A DNA stretch of 64,000 nt from Cytophagaceae bacterium ABcell3. GTDB taxonomy: Bacteria > Bacteroidota > Bacteroidia > Cytophagales > Cytophagaceae. A program made the position numbers and the translations under genes. Below the pieces are notes generated by a model, which had not been told where the DNA came from, searched no databases, and worked only from the letters and a program-made list of their open reading frames with translations. Numbering within the stretch: position 1 is the stretch's first letter; each line of letters begins with the position of its first letter. The stretch covers positions 3,060,584 through 3,124,583 of the forward strand of contig CP133159.1 of the NCBI GenBank assembly GCA_030913385.1, read 5' to 3'. Below are positions 27,101 to 34,580 of this stretch, one piece after another.

Positions 27101-28924
27101 ATAGTGAAACCTGCCATCGATTGCAACGGAGACGAAGGGGGGACTGCCGAAATTGACGAATGTGATGTATGTGCTGGTGGCGAAACAGGTATCGAACCGG
27201 GTTATACTTGCGCTGAGCCTGAAATTGAGTCCATCAGCGAGGTCATTGAAGTTGAAGAAGGTGAAGCGTTAACGCTAACAGTCACAGCTTCTGGCCCTGA
27301 TGAACTTTCTTATCAATGGTTCAGAAACGGCCAAGCCATAGAAGGTGCCACCGATGCTACCTATACCGTAACTGAAGCTGCTGTTTCTGATGCGGGCTCT
27401 TACCAAGTGGTGGTAAGCAACGAAAACGGTGACACGCAAAGTGCCTCTGTTGAGGTAAGCATCATCCAGGGAGTCGACTGTAACGGCGACGAAGGGGGGA
27501 CAGCCTATATCGATGATTGCGATGTCTGCGCCGGTGGCAATACAGGCATTGAGCCAGGCTTCACTTGCGCAGATCCAACAGTAGAAGTTATCTCCAGCGA
27601 CATCAATGTAGAAGAAGGCGAAGACTTTACTTTAGAAGTTTCTGTAAGCGGTCCTGGAGAGAACACTTACCAATGGTTCAAAGAAGGAGAGCCGATTGAA
27701 GGTGCTATAGAAAGTACCTATACGGTTACTTCTGCAAGCGGTTCCGATGCGGGAAGCTATCATGTGTTTGTGACCAATGACAATGGCGCTACCACAAGTG
27801 ACCCAATTCAAGTAAGCATTGCTGCAGCACCTGAACTAGACTGCAACGGCGATGAAAACGGAACAGCGGAAATTGACGAGTGCGATGTCTGCGCCGGCGG
27901 CAATACAGGTATTGAGCCGGGCTTCACTTGCGCAGCACCAACAGTAGAAGTTGTTTCCAGCGACATCAATGTAGAAGAAGGTGAAGACTTTACTTTGGAA
28001 GTTTCTGTAAGCGGTCCTGGAGAGAACACTTACCAGTGGTTCAAAGACGGAGAGCCAATTGAAGGCGCTACAGAAAGTACCTATACGGTTCCTTCTGCTA
28101 GTGTGGCCGATGCAGGCAGTTACTATGTAGTTGTGACCAATGACAATGGTTCTGTCACTAGTGATGAGATACATGTGAATGTAAGCTTGGCGGTAGACTG
28201 TAATGGCGTAGCTGGCGGTACTGCCGAAATAGACGAATGTGGAGAGTGTGCCGGTGGCGATACAGGTATCGAACCTGGTTCTTCTTGCCCAGTGGTGAAC
28301 CCAGAAATCATAAGTATCCCAACTGCACTAGAAGCGACTTTAGGAGAGCCGTTTGAGCTGAACGTAAACGCTTCTGGACCGGGATCTTTCACTTACCAGT
28401 GGTACCATAATAACCAACCAATAAATGGAGCTACCAACAGTACTTATTCTGTAGAAGAAACTTCTGAGGAAGACGCCGGTACATATCATGTTGTCATTAC
28501 AAGCAGCAATGGCGGTGAGACCAAAAGCGAGGAAATTACGCTAACAGTTACCCAACCGGTAGACTGTAATGATGATATTTGGGGCGATGCCTTTTATGAT
28601 GTATGTGGTATTTGCGCAGGAGGAAACACAGGCATTGAGCCAACATTAGATGAGGATGAATGTGTTACCAGCATCAATGGCGAAGAGTTGGGTGCCAAGG
28701 TAAATGTTTATCCTAACCCTGCAAGTACAGAGTTGTTTGTTGAATATCAAGCTGTGGAGACTAAAACCTTGACTTTGTTAAACGGTTTAGGTCAAGTAGT
28801 CAGGTCTGTAAACAGTACCAACACAGTTGATCGTTTTGACATCTCAGATTTACCTTCAGGAGTTTACCTGTTGGTCGTTGAATATGAAGGCAAGGTACAA
28901 CATGCTAAAATAGTGGTTCAGTAA
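24125..28924 (+). CDS. GH74 xyloglucanase, multidomain, T9SS-secreted
   Basis: The 1599-residue protein has a signal peptide ending TSYGQ and a GH74 double seven-bladed propeller (about 28-730). It has the opening WGNVEIVAGGFLTGIVYHP, a likely catalytic Asp59 in YARTDMGGAYR, and a GDICGFVHNDI block (about 448-458) that should hold the second catalytic Asp. Several RSTDGGxxW blade motifs are present. It should hydrolyse xyloglucan. Beta-sandwich domains follow, then five cysteine motifs alternating with four Ig-like domains from 27119 and a T9SS type A domain. The tail is a mosaic: 27899-28191 matches the mannanase gene and 28184-28987 matches the GH10 gene. It lies 48 bp after the mannanase gene. 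Confidence 0.93.
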   Translation: MRKRLCNFWVFFLTFVLYIPTSYGQSEYSWGNVEIVAGGFLTGIVYHPTEQGLAYARTDMGGAYRLDGTTRRWEPLTDVFDADDWNMMGIESMAIDPTDPDRVYMACGTYAYHDWAGNASFFSSTDRGETWERTYLDFKLGANEDGRGMGERLALDPNAPETLYLGTRQNGLYKSTNRGANWSQVSSFPNINTPRDVGLGFVVIDAASGSPGNPSQVIYVGVARNDGTNLYRSTDGGESWEGIPGAPTGIMPYQAKLASNGTLYISYTDAPGPNDIDNGAVYKFNTQSEEWTRIKAPDPDMEYGFGGIAVDPNNPNTIMVGSICRWWPYDQMYRSTDGGDNWIAVGTGRDYINRDVSASPYIRWGNDPSEDNNIRTGNWISALAIDPFDSDRVLYATGATVWGCDEISNADDQNPIKWEIRAQGVEQTAILSLASPNEGPSLLSGIGDICGFVHNDIRKSPEAGMIDPAFKDGVGVDFAELNPSVFAIIGHDYEPVDYMGAISTDAGENWTRFENHPADMEDGMIALSADGEIIIWAPENQAPYRSVDGGSQWTQVNGIGGTATLVSDRVNSNKFYAIRSNTFYRSTDGGVNFSAAATSGFSGTKLKAVPGYENHIWVPANNGLYHSSNGGDSFERNNQVQSADVVGFGKAAPGQEYPAIFITGSVNNTYGIYRSDDAGENWVRINNDLNQFGAINTAITGDPRVYGRVYVATNGRGIILGEVASEECEKPKITAFSQIEDKEKEQVNEVVAPLGSNITLSVETTEEGTWEWTGPDELISDNESLTVENFSSEVTGTYAASFTNVCGKDTTVSFILSLCDTNTISPMVIIGENEPEENKEISISEGKNLTLSPVASDGKWEWIDINGSSESTREISFANIGMESTGNYEVNFTNECGAQSSLTYSVHVIAKPVVESLPTEIEVSEGEAITLEVIATGSGTLSYQWYHNEMLIENATSATLEIESSRESDSGIWHVAITDEYGGVTTSDNIEVIVKPAIDCNGDEGGTAEIDECDVCAGGETGIEPGYTCAEPEIESISEVIEVEEGEALTLTVTASGPDELSYQWFRNGQAIEGATDATYTVTEAAVSDAGSYQVVVSNENGDTQSASVEVSIIQGVDCNGDEGGTAYIDDCDVCAGGNTGIEPGFTCADPTVEVISSDINVEEGEDFTLEVSVSGPGENTYQWFKEGEPIEGAIESTYTVTSASGSDAGSYHVFVTNDNGATTSDPIQVSIAAAPELDCNGDENGTAEIDECDVCAGGNTGIEPGFTCAAPTVEVVSSDINVEEGEDFTLEVSVSGPGENTYQWFKDGEPIEGATESTYTVPSASVADAGSYYVVVTNDNGSVTSDEIHVNVSLAVDCNGVAGGTAEIDECGECAGGDTGIEPGSSCPVVNPEIISIPTALEATLGEPFELNVNASGPGSFTYQWYHNNQPINGATNSTYSVEETSEEDAGTYHVVITSSNGGETKSEEITLTVTQPVDCNDDIWGDAFYDVCGICAGGNTGIEPTLDEDECVTSINGEELGAKVNVYPNPASTELFVEYQAVETKTLTLLNGLGQVVRSVNSTNTVDRFDISDLPSGVYLLVVEYEGKVQHAKIVVQ
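27119..28680 (+). repeat. Cysteine-motif plus Ig-like module array in the GH74 gene
   Basis: Cysteine motifs start at 27119, 27476, 27839, 28196 and 28562, with Ig-like domains between. The first two modules resemble the first two in the other enzymes, the third is mannanase-like, and the last two are GH10-like. Confidence 0.85.
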
Positions 28925-28987
28925 CCATAAGGCATGTGTTGTGCCCTTACAAAAAAAGCTGCCGGATTTTTTCTGGCAGCTTTTTTT
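28184..28987 (+). repeat. Copy 2 of the 804-bp near-perfect duplication (GH74 tail and terminator)
   Basis: Reads as identical to 15955-16758, including stop codon and terminator; see that entry. The similarity ends at the terminator T-run. Confidence 0.88.
28951..28987 (+). terminator. Terminator after the GH74 gene
   Basis: Same hairpin as after the GH10 gene: AGCTGCCGGA paired with TTCTGGCAGCT, then a run of seven T. It separates the GH74 gene from the sulfur operon. Confidence 0.85.
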
Positions 28988-29156
28988 ATATTATCCTTTT
29001 GCGTAGCCCTTGAGCTTTTTAAGCACAGATTTAAAGTTTTAGATTCCCTGTAGACTTATCGAATTACGACTTTGTTCATGCCATTTTTCAAATGACAAAA
29101 ATTCTTAAAATTTCCATTCTAACTAATATTTGCCAATATTTTCATATTATTTTTTT

Positions 29157-29182
29157 AACATATGAAATTTTTTTCATATGTT
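29157..29182. promoter_or_regulatory. Perfect 26-bp palindrome, candidate operator of the ArsR-type repressor
   Basis: AACATATGAAA and TTTCATATGTT are perfect 11-bp arms around TTTT. It ends 32 bp before the start of the arsR-like gene, a usual position for autoregulation of an ArsR-type operon. The related stretch TTTTCATATTA lies just upstream (about 29140-29150). Confidence 0.75.
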
Positions 29183-29214
29183 AGCGTTATGGTTATAGAA
29201 GAAAGGAAATATGT

Positions 29215-29526
29215 ATGAATAATTCTGATACTAGACCGCAAATTACTCCTGAGAAACTTGAAAAAGCATGCAGGATACTTAAAGTTATCGCCCATCCTGT
29301 AAGGATGTCAGTGATTGAACTACTGGATAAGTATGAACAATTAAATGTGGGAGAAATTCAGGAGCATATAGAAATAGAACAAGCGGCACTTTCTCACCAT
29401 CTAATCAATATGAAAGATAAAGGAGTTTTGCAATGTTTTAGAGATGGAAAAAATATGGTATATTCTTTAAAAGAAAAGAAGATTGTGAAGATATTGGATT
29501 GCCTTTCCCAATGCGAAATGGAATAA
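29215..29526 (+). CDS. ArsR/SmtB-family repressor, probable persulfide sensor
   Basis: The 103-residue protein has a winged helix with AHPVRMSVIELL, the recognition helix region EQAALSHHLINMKDKGVL and the wing FRDGKNMVYSL. It carries four cysteines: Cys19 in the first helix, Cys74, and Cys96 and Cys100 in the last helix. An N-helix plus C-helix cysteine pair is the pattern of BigR/SqrR-type sensors that form a tetrasulfide bridge with persulfides, and the downstream operon fits that. The classical metal-site motif of SmtB or ArsR is not evident. It probably represses the operon through the palindrome at 29157-29182. Family is sure, ligand inferred. Confidence 0.88.
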   Translation: MNNSDTRPQITPEKLEKACRILKVIAHPVRMSVIELLDKYEQLNVGEIQEHIEIEQAALSHHLINMKDKGVLQCFRDGKNMVYSLKEKKIVKILDCLSQCEME

Positions 29527-29579
29527 TTTTTTTTAAAATATATGCAATTATCTAAATATGTAAATAATTTAATATTTTT

Positions 29580-30389
29580 ATGATGGAATTTTTGGGTTAT
29601 TGTTTAGCAATTCTAATCGGGCTTTCTCTAGGCCTTATAGGCGGGGGAGGATCTATACTGACAGTACCGGTGCTAGTATATATTATGCAACTTAGCCCAT
29701 TAAGTTCAACCGCATATTCATTGTTTATAGTAGGTATTACCTCACTGGTAGGAGCCATTGGGTATTTAAAAAAAGGCCAATTGTGTTATAGAGCGGCAGC
29801 AGTATTCTCCATTCCTTCTTTTATAGCTGTATTTGCAACGAGAAAATATTTGATGCCTCTTTTCCCAGACCATATATTGAACCTTGGCAATTATGTTGTT
29901 TCAAAGCAGCTGATGATAATGGCCATTTTTTCAATTCTAATGATTGCTTCATCTTATACAATGATTAGACAAGGGAATGTAAAAGGAAATGACGCTGATT
30001 TATTTGACCGGAAAAAATTAAAATTTAATTACTCTTTCATAATGTTGGAAGGGGCTATAGTAGGTGTGATAACTGGGTTTGTAGGTGCAGGTGGAGGTTT
30101 TTTGATTATTCCTGCACTTGTATTGTTGACAGGGTTGCCAATGAAAATAGCAGTAGGTACATCATTGTTAATTATTGCTGCAAAATCATTAATAGGGTTT
30201 ACAGGAGACCTTTCTGCAGGCTTATTAGTTGATTGGCCATTTTTAATAATTTTTACTAGCTTTTCCATCATTGGAATTGCTTTGGGCACCGTTTTATCCA
30301 AAAAAATTAGAAGCGATGTCTTAAAACCAAGTTTTGGTTGGTTTACCTTGATTTTAGGTATTGTAATTTTAATTAACGAAATGTTTTAA
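29580..30389 (+). CDS. TauE/SafE-family sulfite/sulfur-compound exporter
   Basis: The 269-residue protein has about eight transmembrane helices and the two TauE/SafE repeats, each beginning with a glycine-rich motif: LSLGLIGGGGSILTVP near residue 16 and GFVGAGGGFLIIPALVLL near 160. The family exports sulfite or small organosulfonates across the inner membrane. Position right after the repressor and before a persulfide dioxygenase-rhodanese gene supports sulfite export: the dioxygenase makes sulfite, and this protein would remove it. The gap to the next gene is 11 bp. The direction of transport is inferred. Confidence 0.88.
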   Translation: MMEFLGYCLAILIGLSLGLIGGGGSILTVPVLVYIMQLSPLSSTAYSLFIVGITSLVGAIGYLKKGQLCYRAAAVFSIPSFIAVFATRKYLMPLFPDHILNLGNYVVSKQLMIMAIFSILMIASSYTMIRQGNVKGNDADLFDRKKLKFNYSFIMLEGAIVGVITGFVGAGGGFLIIPALVLLTGLPMKIAVGTSLLIIAAKSLIGFTGDLSAGLLVDWPFLIIFTSFSIIGIALGTVLSKKIRSDVLKPSFGWFTLILGIVILINEMF

Positions 30390-30400
30390 ATAAAATAAAT

Positions 30401-31813
30401 ATGAAAATAGAGCAAATTTATACTGGTTGTTTGGCACAAGGTGCCTACTACATTGAGTCTGATGGCAAAGCGGCTATTATAGACCCTTTAAGGGAGGTTG
30501 ATCCATATATCCAAAAAGCAGCGCAAAACAATGCGACTATAGAATATATTTTTGAGACACACTTTCACGCAGATTTTGTTTCCGGACATTTAGACCTTAG
30601 TGCAAAAACCGGAGCATCCATTGTGTACGGTCCAACAGCAAAGCCTTCATTTGACGCTATTATTGGAACAGATGGACAAGAGTTTAAGTTAGGCAAGCTT
30701 ACTATAAAAATGCTGCATACTCCTGGGCATACGATGGAAAGTGTGGTTTATTTATTAAAAGATGAAAAGGGTAAAGACCATGCCATATTCACGGGAGACA
30801 CCCTTTTCCTTGGTGATGTAGGAAGGCCGGATCTTGCACAGAAAGCGGCTAATGTTACCAAAGAAACATTGGCTGGATATTTATATGACAGCTTAATGAA
30901 TAAAATAATGCCACTGGCTGATGAAGTTATAGTTTACCCAGCCCATGGCGCAGGAAGTGCATGTGGAAAAAATATGATGAAGGAAACTGTTGATACGCTT
31001 GGCAACCAGAAAAAAGTGAATTATGCGCTCAACCAACCTGATAAGGAATCTTTTATTAAAGCTGTTACAGACGGTTTACTCCCTCCTCCAGCATATTTTC
31101 CTATGAATGTTACAATGAATAAACATGGTTATGAAAGTTTTGACCAAGTTTTAAATAATGGGTTAAAAGCATTATCTCCAGATGAGTTTGAAACATTGGC
31201 AGAGACTAATGCAGCTTTGGTTCTTGATACACGTTCTCCTGAAGTTTTTTCTAAAGGATTTATTCCCAGATCTGTAAATATCGGTCTAAACGGTGATTTC
31301 GCACCTTGGGTAGGAGCTATGATTGGAGATGTTAAACAGCCATTGCTATTAATAACAGAACCTGGAAAAGAAGAAGAGGCTGTGACGCGATTGAGCAGGG
31401 TGGGGTTTGACAATATTCTTGGGCATCTGTCGGGTGGTTATCAATCATGGGTTAAGTCTGAAAAGGAAATTGATACCGTCAATCGTATTGAAGCAGAAAA
31501 GTTTTCAGAAGCATTGAAAACAGGCAGCAAAGTAATAGATGTTCGTAAAGAAAGTGAATATGCAGCTGAACATGTAGAGGGTGCATATAACCGCCCACTA
31601 GCATATATTAATGACTGGATATCAGAAATTGATCCTAAAGAGCATTTCTTCCTGCATTGTGCTGGAGGTTATAGAAGTATGATTGCAGCATCTGTGTTAC
31701 AAGCAAGGGGATATAGGAACTTTTCAGAAATTGAAGGAGGTTTTGGGGCTATTAAAAAAACTGAGGTTCCTAAATCAGATTTTGTTTGCCAAAGTAAGAC
31801 AATGAATGTATAA
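30401..31813 (+). CDS. Persulfide dioxygenase fused to two rhodanese domains (CstB/ETHE1-like)
   Basis: Residues 1-240 form a metallo-beta-lactamase-fold persulfide dioxygenase with THFHADFVSGH (His54, His56), TPGHT (His110) and GDTLFLGDVGRPDL (Asp133), and PAHGAGSACGKN later. A first rhodanese domain (about 265-360) lacks the active-site cysteine, and a second (about 370-450) has Cys420 in the loop CAGGYRS. This order of dioxygenase, pseudorhodanese and rhodanese matches CstB of Staphylococcus (about 444 residues), which converts low-molecular-weight persulfides to thiosulfate by way of sulfite. It should act in the cytoplasm. The context with an ArsR repressor and sulfur transporters is consistent. 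Confidence 0.92.
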   Translation: MKIEQIYTGCLAQGAYYIESDGKAAIIDPLREVDPYIQKAAQNNATIEYIFETHFHADFVSGHLDLSAKTGASIVYGPTAKPSFDAIIGTDGQEFKLGKLTIKMLHTPGHTMESVVYLLKDEKGKDHAIFTGDTLFLGDVGRPDLAQKAANVTKETLAGYLYDSLMNKIMPLADEVIVYPAHGAGSACGKNMMKETVDTLGNQKKVNYALNQPDKESFIKAVTDGLLPPPAYFPMNVTMNKHGYESFDQVLNNGLKALSPDEFETLAETNAALVLDTRSPEVFSKGFIPRSVNIGLNGDFAPWVGAMIGDVKQPLLLITEPGKEEEAVTRLSRVGFDNILGHLSGGYQSWVKSEKEIDTVNRIEAEKFSEALKTGSKVIDVRKESEYAAEHVEGAYNRPLAYINDWISEIDPKEHFFLHCAGGYRSMIAASVLQARGYRNFSEIEGGFGAIKKTEVPKSDFVCQSKTMNV

Positions 31814-31828
31814 CAAAAGCACTAAACA

Positions 31829-32392
31829 ATGATAGAATTTATTTATAAGCCTTGGCCATGGTATGTGGCCGGGCCTCTCATAGGCTTGGTTGTTCCCTTG
31901 CTCCTTATTCTGGGAAATAAATCTTTTGGAATAAGCTCTTCTTTACGGCATATATGTGCGGCATGTATGCCAGCCAATATCCCTTTTTTTAAGTACAATT
32001 GGAAAAAAGAGGTCTGGAATTTATTCTTTGTGACAGGCATCCTTTTAGGGGGAGTACTCACGGCTACTTTCTTTTATAACCCAGATCCTGTAAATATAAA
32101 TCCAAGTCTTGCGGAAGAATTACAGGCATATGGAATTACAAGTTATCAAAACCTGGTGCCAGAAGACCTGTTTAATTGGAACACGTTATTTAGCTTAAAA
32201 GGCTTTCTGCTGATGGTAGTAGGTGGGTTTTTGGTGGGATTTGGAACCCGGTATGCTGGAGGCTGCACCAGCGGTCATGCTATTATGGGCTTGTCTACAC
32301 TACAGTATCCATCGCTCATTGCAACCGTTAGTTTTATGGCAGGAGGTTTTCTCATGGCCAATATTATATTACCCCTAATTCTTTCTTTATAA
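31829..32392 (+). CDS. YeeE/YedE-family membrane protein, sulfur transport (first half)
   Basis: The 187-residue membrane protein has about five hydrophobic segments and the family motifs LRHICAACMPANIP and GFGTRYAGGCTSGHAIMGLS, whose cysteines are typical of YeeE/YedE transporters thought to move thiosulfate or other sulfur species. In this organism the family is split over two adjacent genes; the other half follows after 13 bp, and the two probably form one transporter. The start lies 15 bp after the dioxygenase gene. Confidence 0.88.
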   Translation: MIEFIYKPWPWYVAGPLIGLVVPLLLILGNKSFGISSSLRHICAACMPANIPFFKYNWKKEVWNLFFVTGILLGGVLTATFFYNPDPVNINPSLAEELQAYGITSYQNLVPEDLFNWNTLFSLKGFLLMVVGGFLVGFGTRYAGGCTSGHAIMGLSTLQYPSLIATVSFMAGGFLMANIILPLILSL

Positions 32393-32405
32393 ATACTTAA
32401 TAATT

Positions 32406-32888
32406 ATGGAAAATAAAGAGGCAATAAGAAATCAAAATGCTATTTGCACAAACGAAAGTACGTTACAACATAAATGGTGGCATAATATCAAGTACCTGCT
32501 GGTAGGACTTGCCTTTGGAATCGTATTTGTAAAAGCTGAAGTAATTAGCTGGTTTCGTATTCAAGAGATGTTTCGTTTACAGTCTTTCCACATGTATGGG
32601 ATAATTGGTAGTGCTGTAGCGGTAGGGGCGCTTTCAGTATGGATTATTAGAAAGTTTAATATCAAGACTATCTATGGAGAACCAATTGTTTTTCATTCAA
32701 AAACTTTTAATAAAGGACAGATACTAGGAGGGTTGTTGTTTGGTTTCGGTTGGGCAATGACAGGTGCATGTCCAGGTCCTTTATTTGCTCAAATCGGTAC
32801 GGGCGCAACTGTCATATCGGTCACTTTGTTAAGTGCTATTACAGGGACATGGGTTTATGGGCTTTTGAGGGGTAAGTTACCACATTAA
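32406..32888 (+). CDS. YeeE/YedE-family membrane protein, DUF6691-type (second half)
   Basis: The 160-residue protein has four predicted membrane helices and the motif FGFGWAMTGACPGPLFAQIGTG, truncated here to its key residues: a Cys in TGACPGP as in the second half of YeeE. A soluble N-terminal stretch (about 1-28) precedes the first helix. It pairs with the preceding gene as a presumed two-part sulfur transporter. The same split pair is common next to persulfide dioxygenase genes. Confidence 0.87.
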   Translation: MENKEAIRNQNAICTNESTLQHKWWHNIKYLLVGLAFGIVFVKAEVISWFRIQEMFRLQSFHMYGIIGSAVAVGALSVWIIRKFNIKTIYGEPIVFHSKTFNKGQILGGLLFGFGWAMTGACPGPLFAQIGTGATVISVTLLSAITGTWVYGLLRGKLPH

Positions 32889-32924
32889 TGAAATAATTGG
32901 GTCGAACCGTTAAAAAGATAATGT

Positions 32925-33539
32925 ATGTCAAATATATCCAGAAGAAAGCACTGGGAAAAAGTGTTTGAAGAAAAAAAAGCAGAAGAAGTAAGCTGGTACC
33001 AGCCAATACCGGAAACTTCAATAAACTTAATCCTATCTGTAAACCCAAAAAAGAACGCTCCGATCATAGATATTGGTGCAGGGGATTCTATGCTCATTGA
33101 TCAACTTATATCTCACGGATTTACTAATATATATGCTCTGGACATATCTTCAAAAGCTTTGGATAAGGCAAAAAGACGTTTAGGGGAAAAGGCGGACCTG
33201 GTAAAATGGATAGTTTCAGACATTACCCACTTTAAACCAGACACAGCGTTTGACTTTTGGCATGACAGGGCTGTTTTTCATTTCTTAACAGATAAAAAAG
33301 ATGTCGAAATGTACCGGTCCATTGCAGCATCATCCGTAAGGGGGGATATGAGCATAGGAACATTTGCACCGTCAGGCCCTTCAAAGTGCAGCAACCTGGA
33401 TATCCAACGATATTCAGCTGAAGAACTGAAAACGGTGTTTAAAGAGGGCTTCACATGTGAAAATTGTTTTGAAGAAGCCCATCTTACACCTGCAGGAAAA
33501 GTACAAAACTTTACATTTTGTTTGTTTAGAAAATCATAA
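32925..33539 (+). CDS. Class I SAM-dependent methyltransferase in the sulfur operon
   Basis: The 204-residue protein has motif I DIGAGDS (about residues 48-54), the acidic end of strand 2 in ALDISSKAL and motif D(I)THFKPDTAFDFWHDRAVFHFLT. The substrate is not evident. Placement between sulfur transporters and a heme protein, in the same direction with short gaps (36 and 18 bp), suggests a sulfur compound as methyl acceptor, similar in idea to thiol methyltransferases that detoxify sulfide; this is inference. The Trp-rich start KHWEKVFEEKKAEEVSWYQP is common in bacterial members of this uncharacterised subgroup. Confidence 0.82.
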   Translation: MSNISRRKHWEKVFEEKKAEEVSWYQPIPETSINLILSVNPKKNAPIIDIGAGDSMLIDQLISHGFTNIYALDISSKALDKAKRRLGEKADLVKWIVSDITHFKPDTAFDFWHDRAVFHFLTDKKDVEMYRSIAASSVRGDMSIGTFAPSGPSKCSNLDIQRYSAEELKTVFKEGFTCENCFEEAHLTPAGKVQNFTFCLFRKS

Positions 33540-33557
33540 CACTCTATAAAATTTTTT

Positions 33558-34505
33558 ATGAAAGAAAAGCATATTTTAACTTCTACACTTTTATTGGTCT
33601 TGGCTATTGTTATTCATGCTTGTCAAACTACAACAGAGAAGGAAAACAATAACCTAAGCTTAGAAGAAAAACAGAAAGCTGTGGGGTTGTTTCAAGACGG
33701 CTGCGCATCATGCCATTCACTGACGAGCTCTGAAAAACAAATTGCCCCAGCAATGGATGAAATACGAAAGGCCTATTGGTCAAATAGTCAAACAGAATTC
33801 TCCAGTAAGATGACAAAATTTATCCTTGCCCCCTCAGAAGAATTGTCCATGATAAAAAAGGCAGTTGAGAAATATGGAATTATGCCAAAAATACCTTTTA
33901 AAGAAGAAGATATAATGTTGGTTTCAAAGCTTATTCATGAAACAGATTTTAAAACACTCAAAGAGGAGGACTGGTTGGCGCTTAGCAAAAAAAACAATAT
34001 TTCAGAGGATAGTATAAGCTATGAAGAGAAAGGCAGAAAAATTGCCAATGGCACGAAAGCTACCTTGGGCAAAAATTTAATGAAGGCTATTCACGAGGGT
34101 GGTAGTGTCTATGCGGTGGAGTTTTGTAACACAAAAGCTATTGCACTTACAGATAGTATGGCTGGGGCTTATAAGGCTTTGGTAAAAAGGGTGAGCGATA
34201 AACCACGAAACCCTGAAAATATGGCCACAAACGATGAGCTTAAAATTTTAAACACATTTAAAGAAAAACTGGCTAAAGGTCATAAAAACATCACAGAAGT
34301 ACAGACCCAAAACGAACTGGTAACTGCTTACTACAGTATCGAAACCAACCAAATGTGCCTTCAATGTCATGGAAAGCCCCAAAAAGACATTGCGCCAGAA
34401 ACTTTTACAAAAATTAACAAGCTTTATCCTAATGACAAAGCAGTTGGGTATGATGAAGGTCAGGTGAGGGGGATGTTTGTGGTTGAATTTGAGAAAGGGC
34501 AATGA
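33558..34505 (+). CDS. Diheme c-type cytochrome lipoprotein with DUF3365 domain
   Basis: The 315-residue protein has an N-terminal hydrophobic segment ending in HAC, a plausible lipidated Cys22. A first heme motif, CASCH (49-53), lies in a small cytochrome c domain. A second, CLQCH near residue 269, lies in a DUF3365 (Tll0287-like) sensor or heme domain covering about 155-310. It should be exported and matured with two covalent hemes, and may accept or donate electrons in periplasmic sulfur oxidation or sense redox state. It is the last gene of the operon, followed by a strong terminator. Domains confident, electron partner unknown. Confidence 0.85.
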   Translation: MKEKHILTSTLLLVLAIVIHACQTTTEKENNNLSLEEKQKAVGLFQDGCASCHSLTSSEKQIAPAMDEIRKAYWSNSQTEFSSKMTKFILAPSEELSMIKKAVEKYGIMPKIPFKEEDIMLVSKLIHETDFKTLKEEDWLALSKKNNISEDSISYEEKGRKIANGTKATLGKNLMKAIHEGGSVYAVEFCNTKAIALTDSMAGAYKALVKRVSDKPRNPENMATNDELKILNTFKEKLAKGHKNITEVQTQNELVTAYYSIETNQMCLQCHGKPQKDIAPETFTKINKLYPNDKAVGYDEGQVRGMFVVEFEKGQ

Positions 34506-34531
34506 AAAGCAACATGCCATCATGATATAAA

Positions 34532-34570
34532 ACTAATGAAAGTCTAAAATTGACTTTCATTAGTTTATTT
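34532..34570. terminator. Bidirectional terminator closing the sulfur operon
   Basis: ACTAATGAAAGTC pairs perfectly with GACTTTCATTAGT around a TAAAATT loop, followed by a T-rich tail. It lies between the cytochrome gene (plus) and the Omp85-like gene (minus). Confidence 0.88.
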
Positions 34571-34580
34571 TTAATTATTA

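Noticed and set aside
14527-28680. Regularly spaced repeats that could suggest a CRISPR array.
   Set aside because: The period of about 360 bp is a multiple of three, the repeats are translated, and they encode protein modules.
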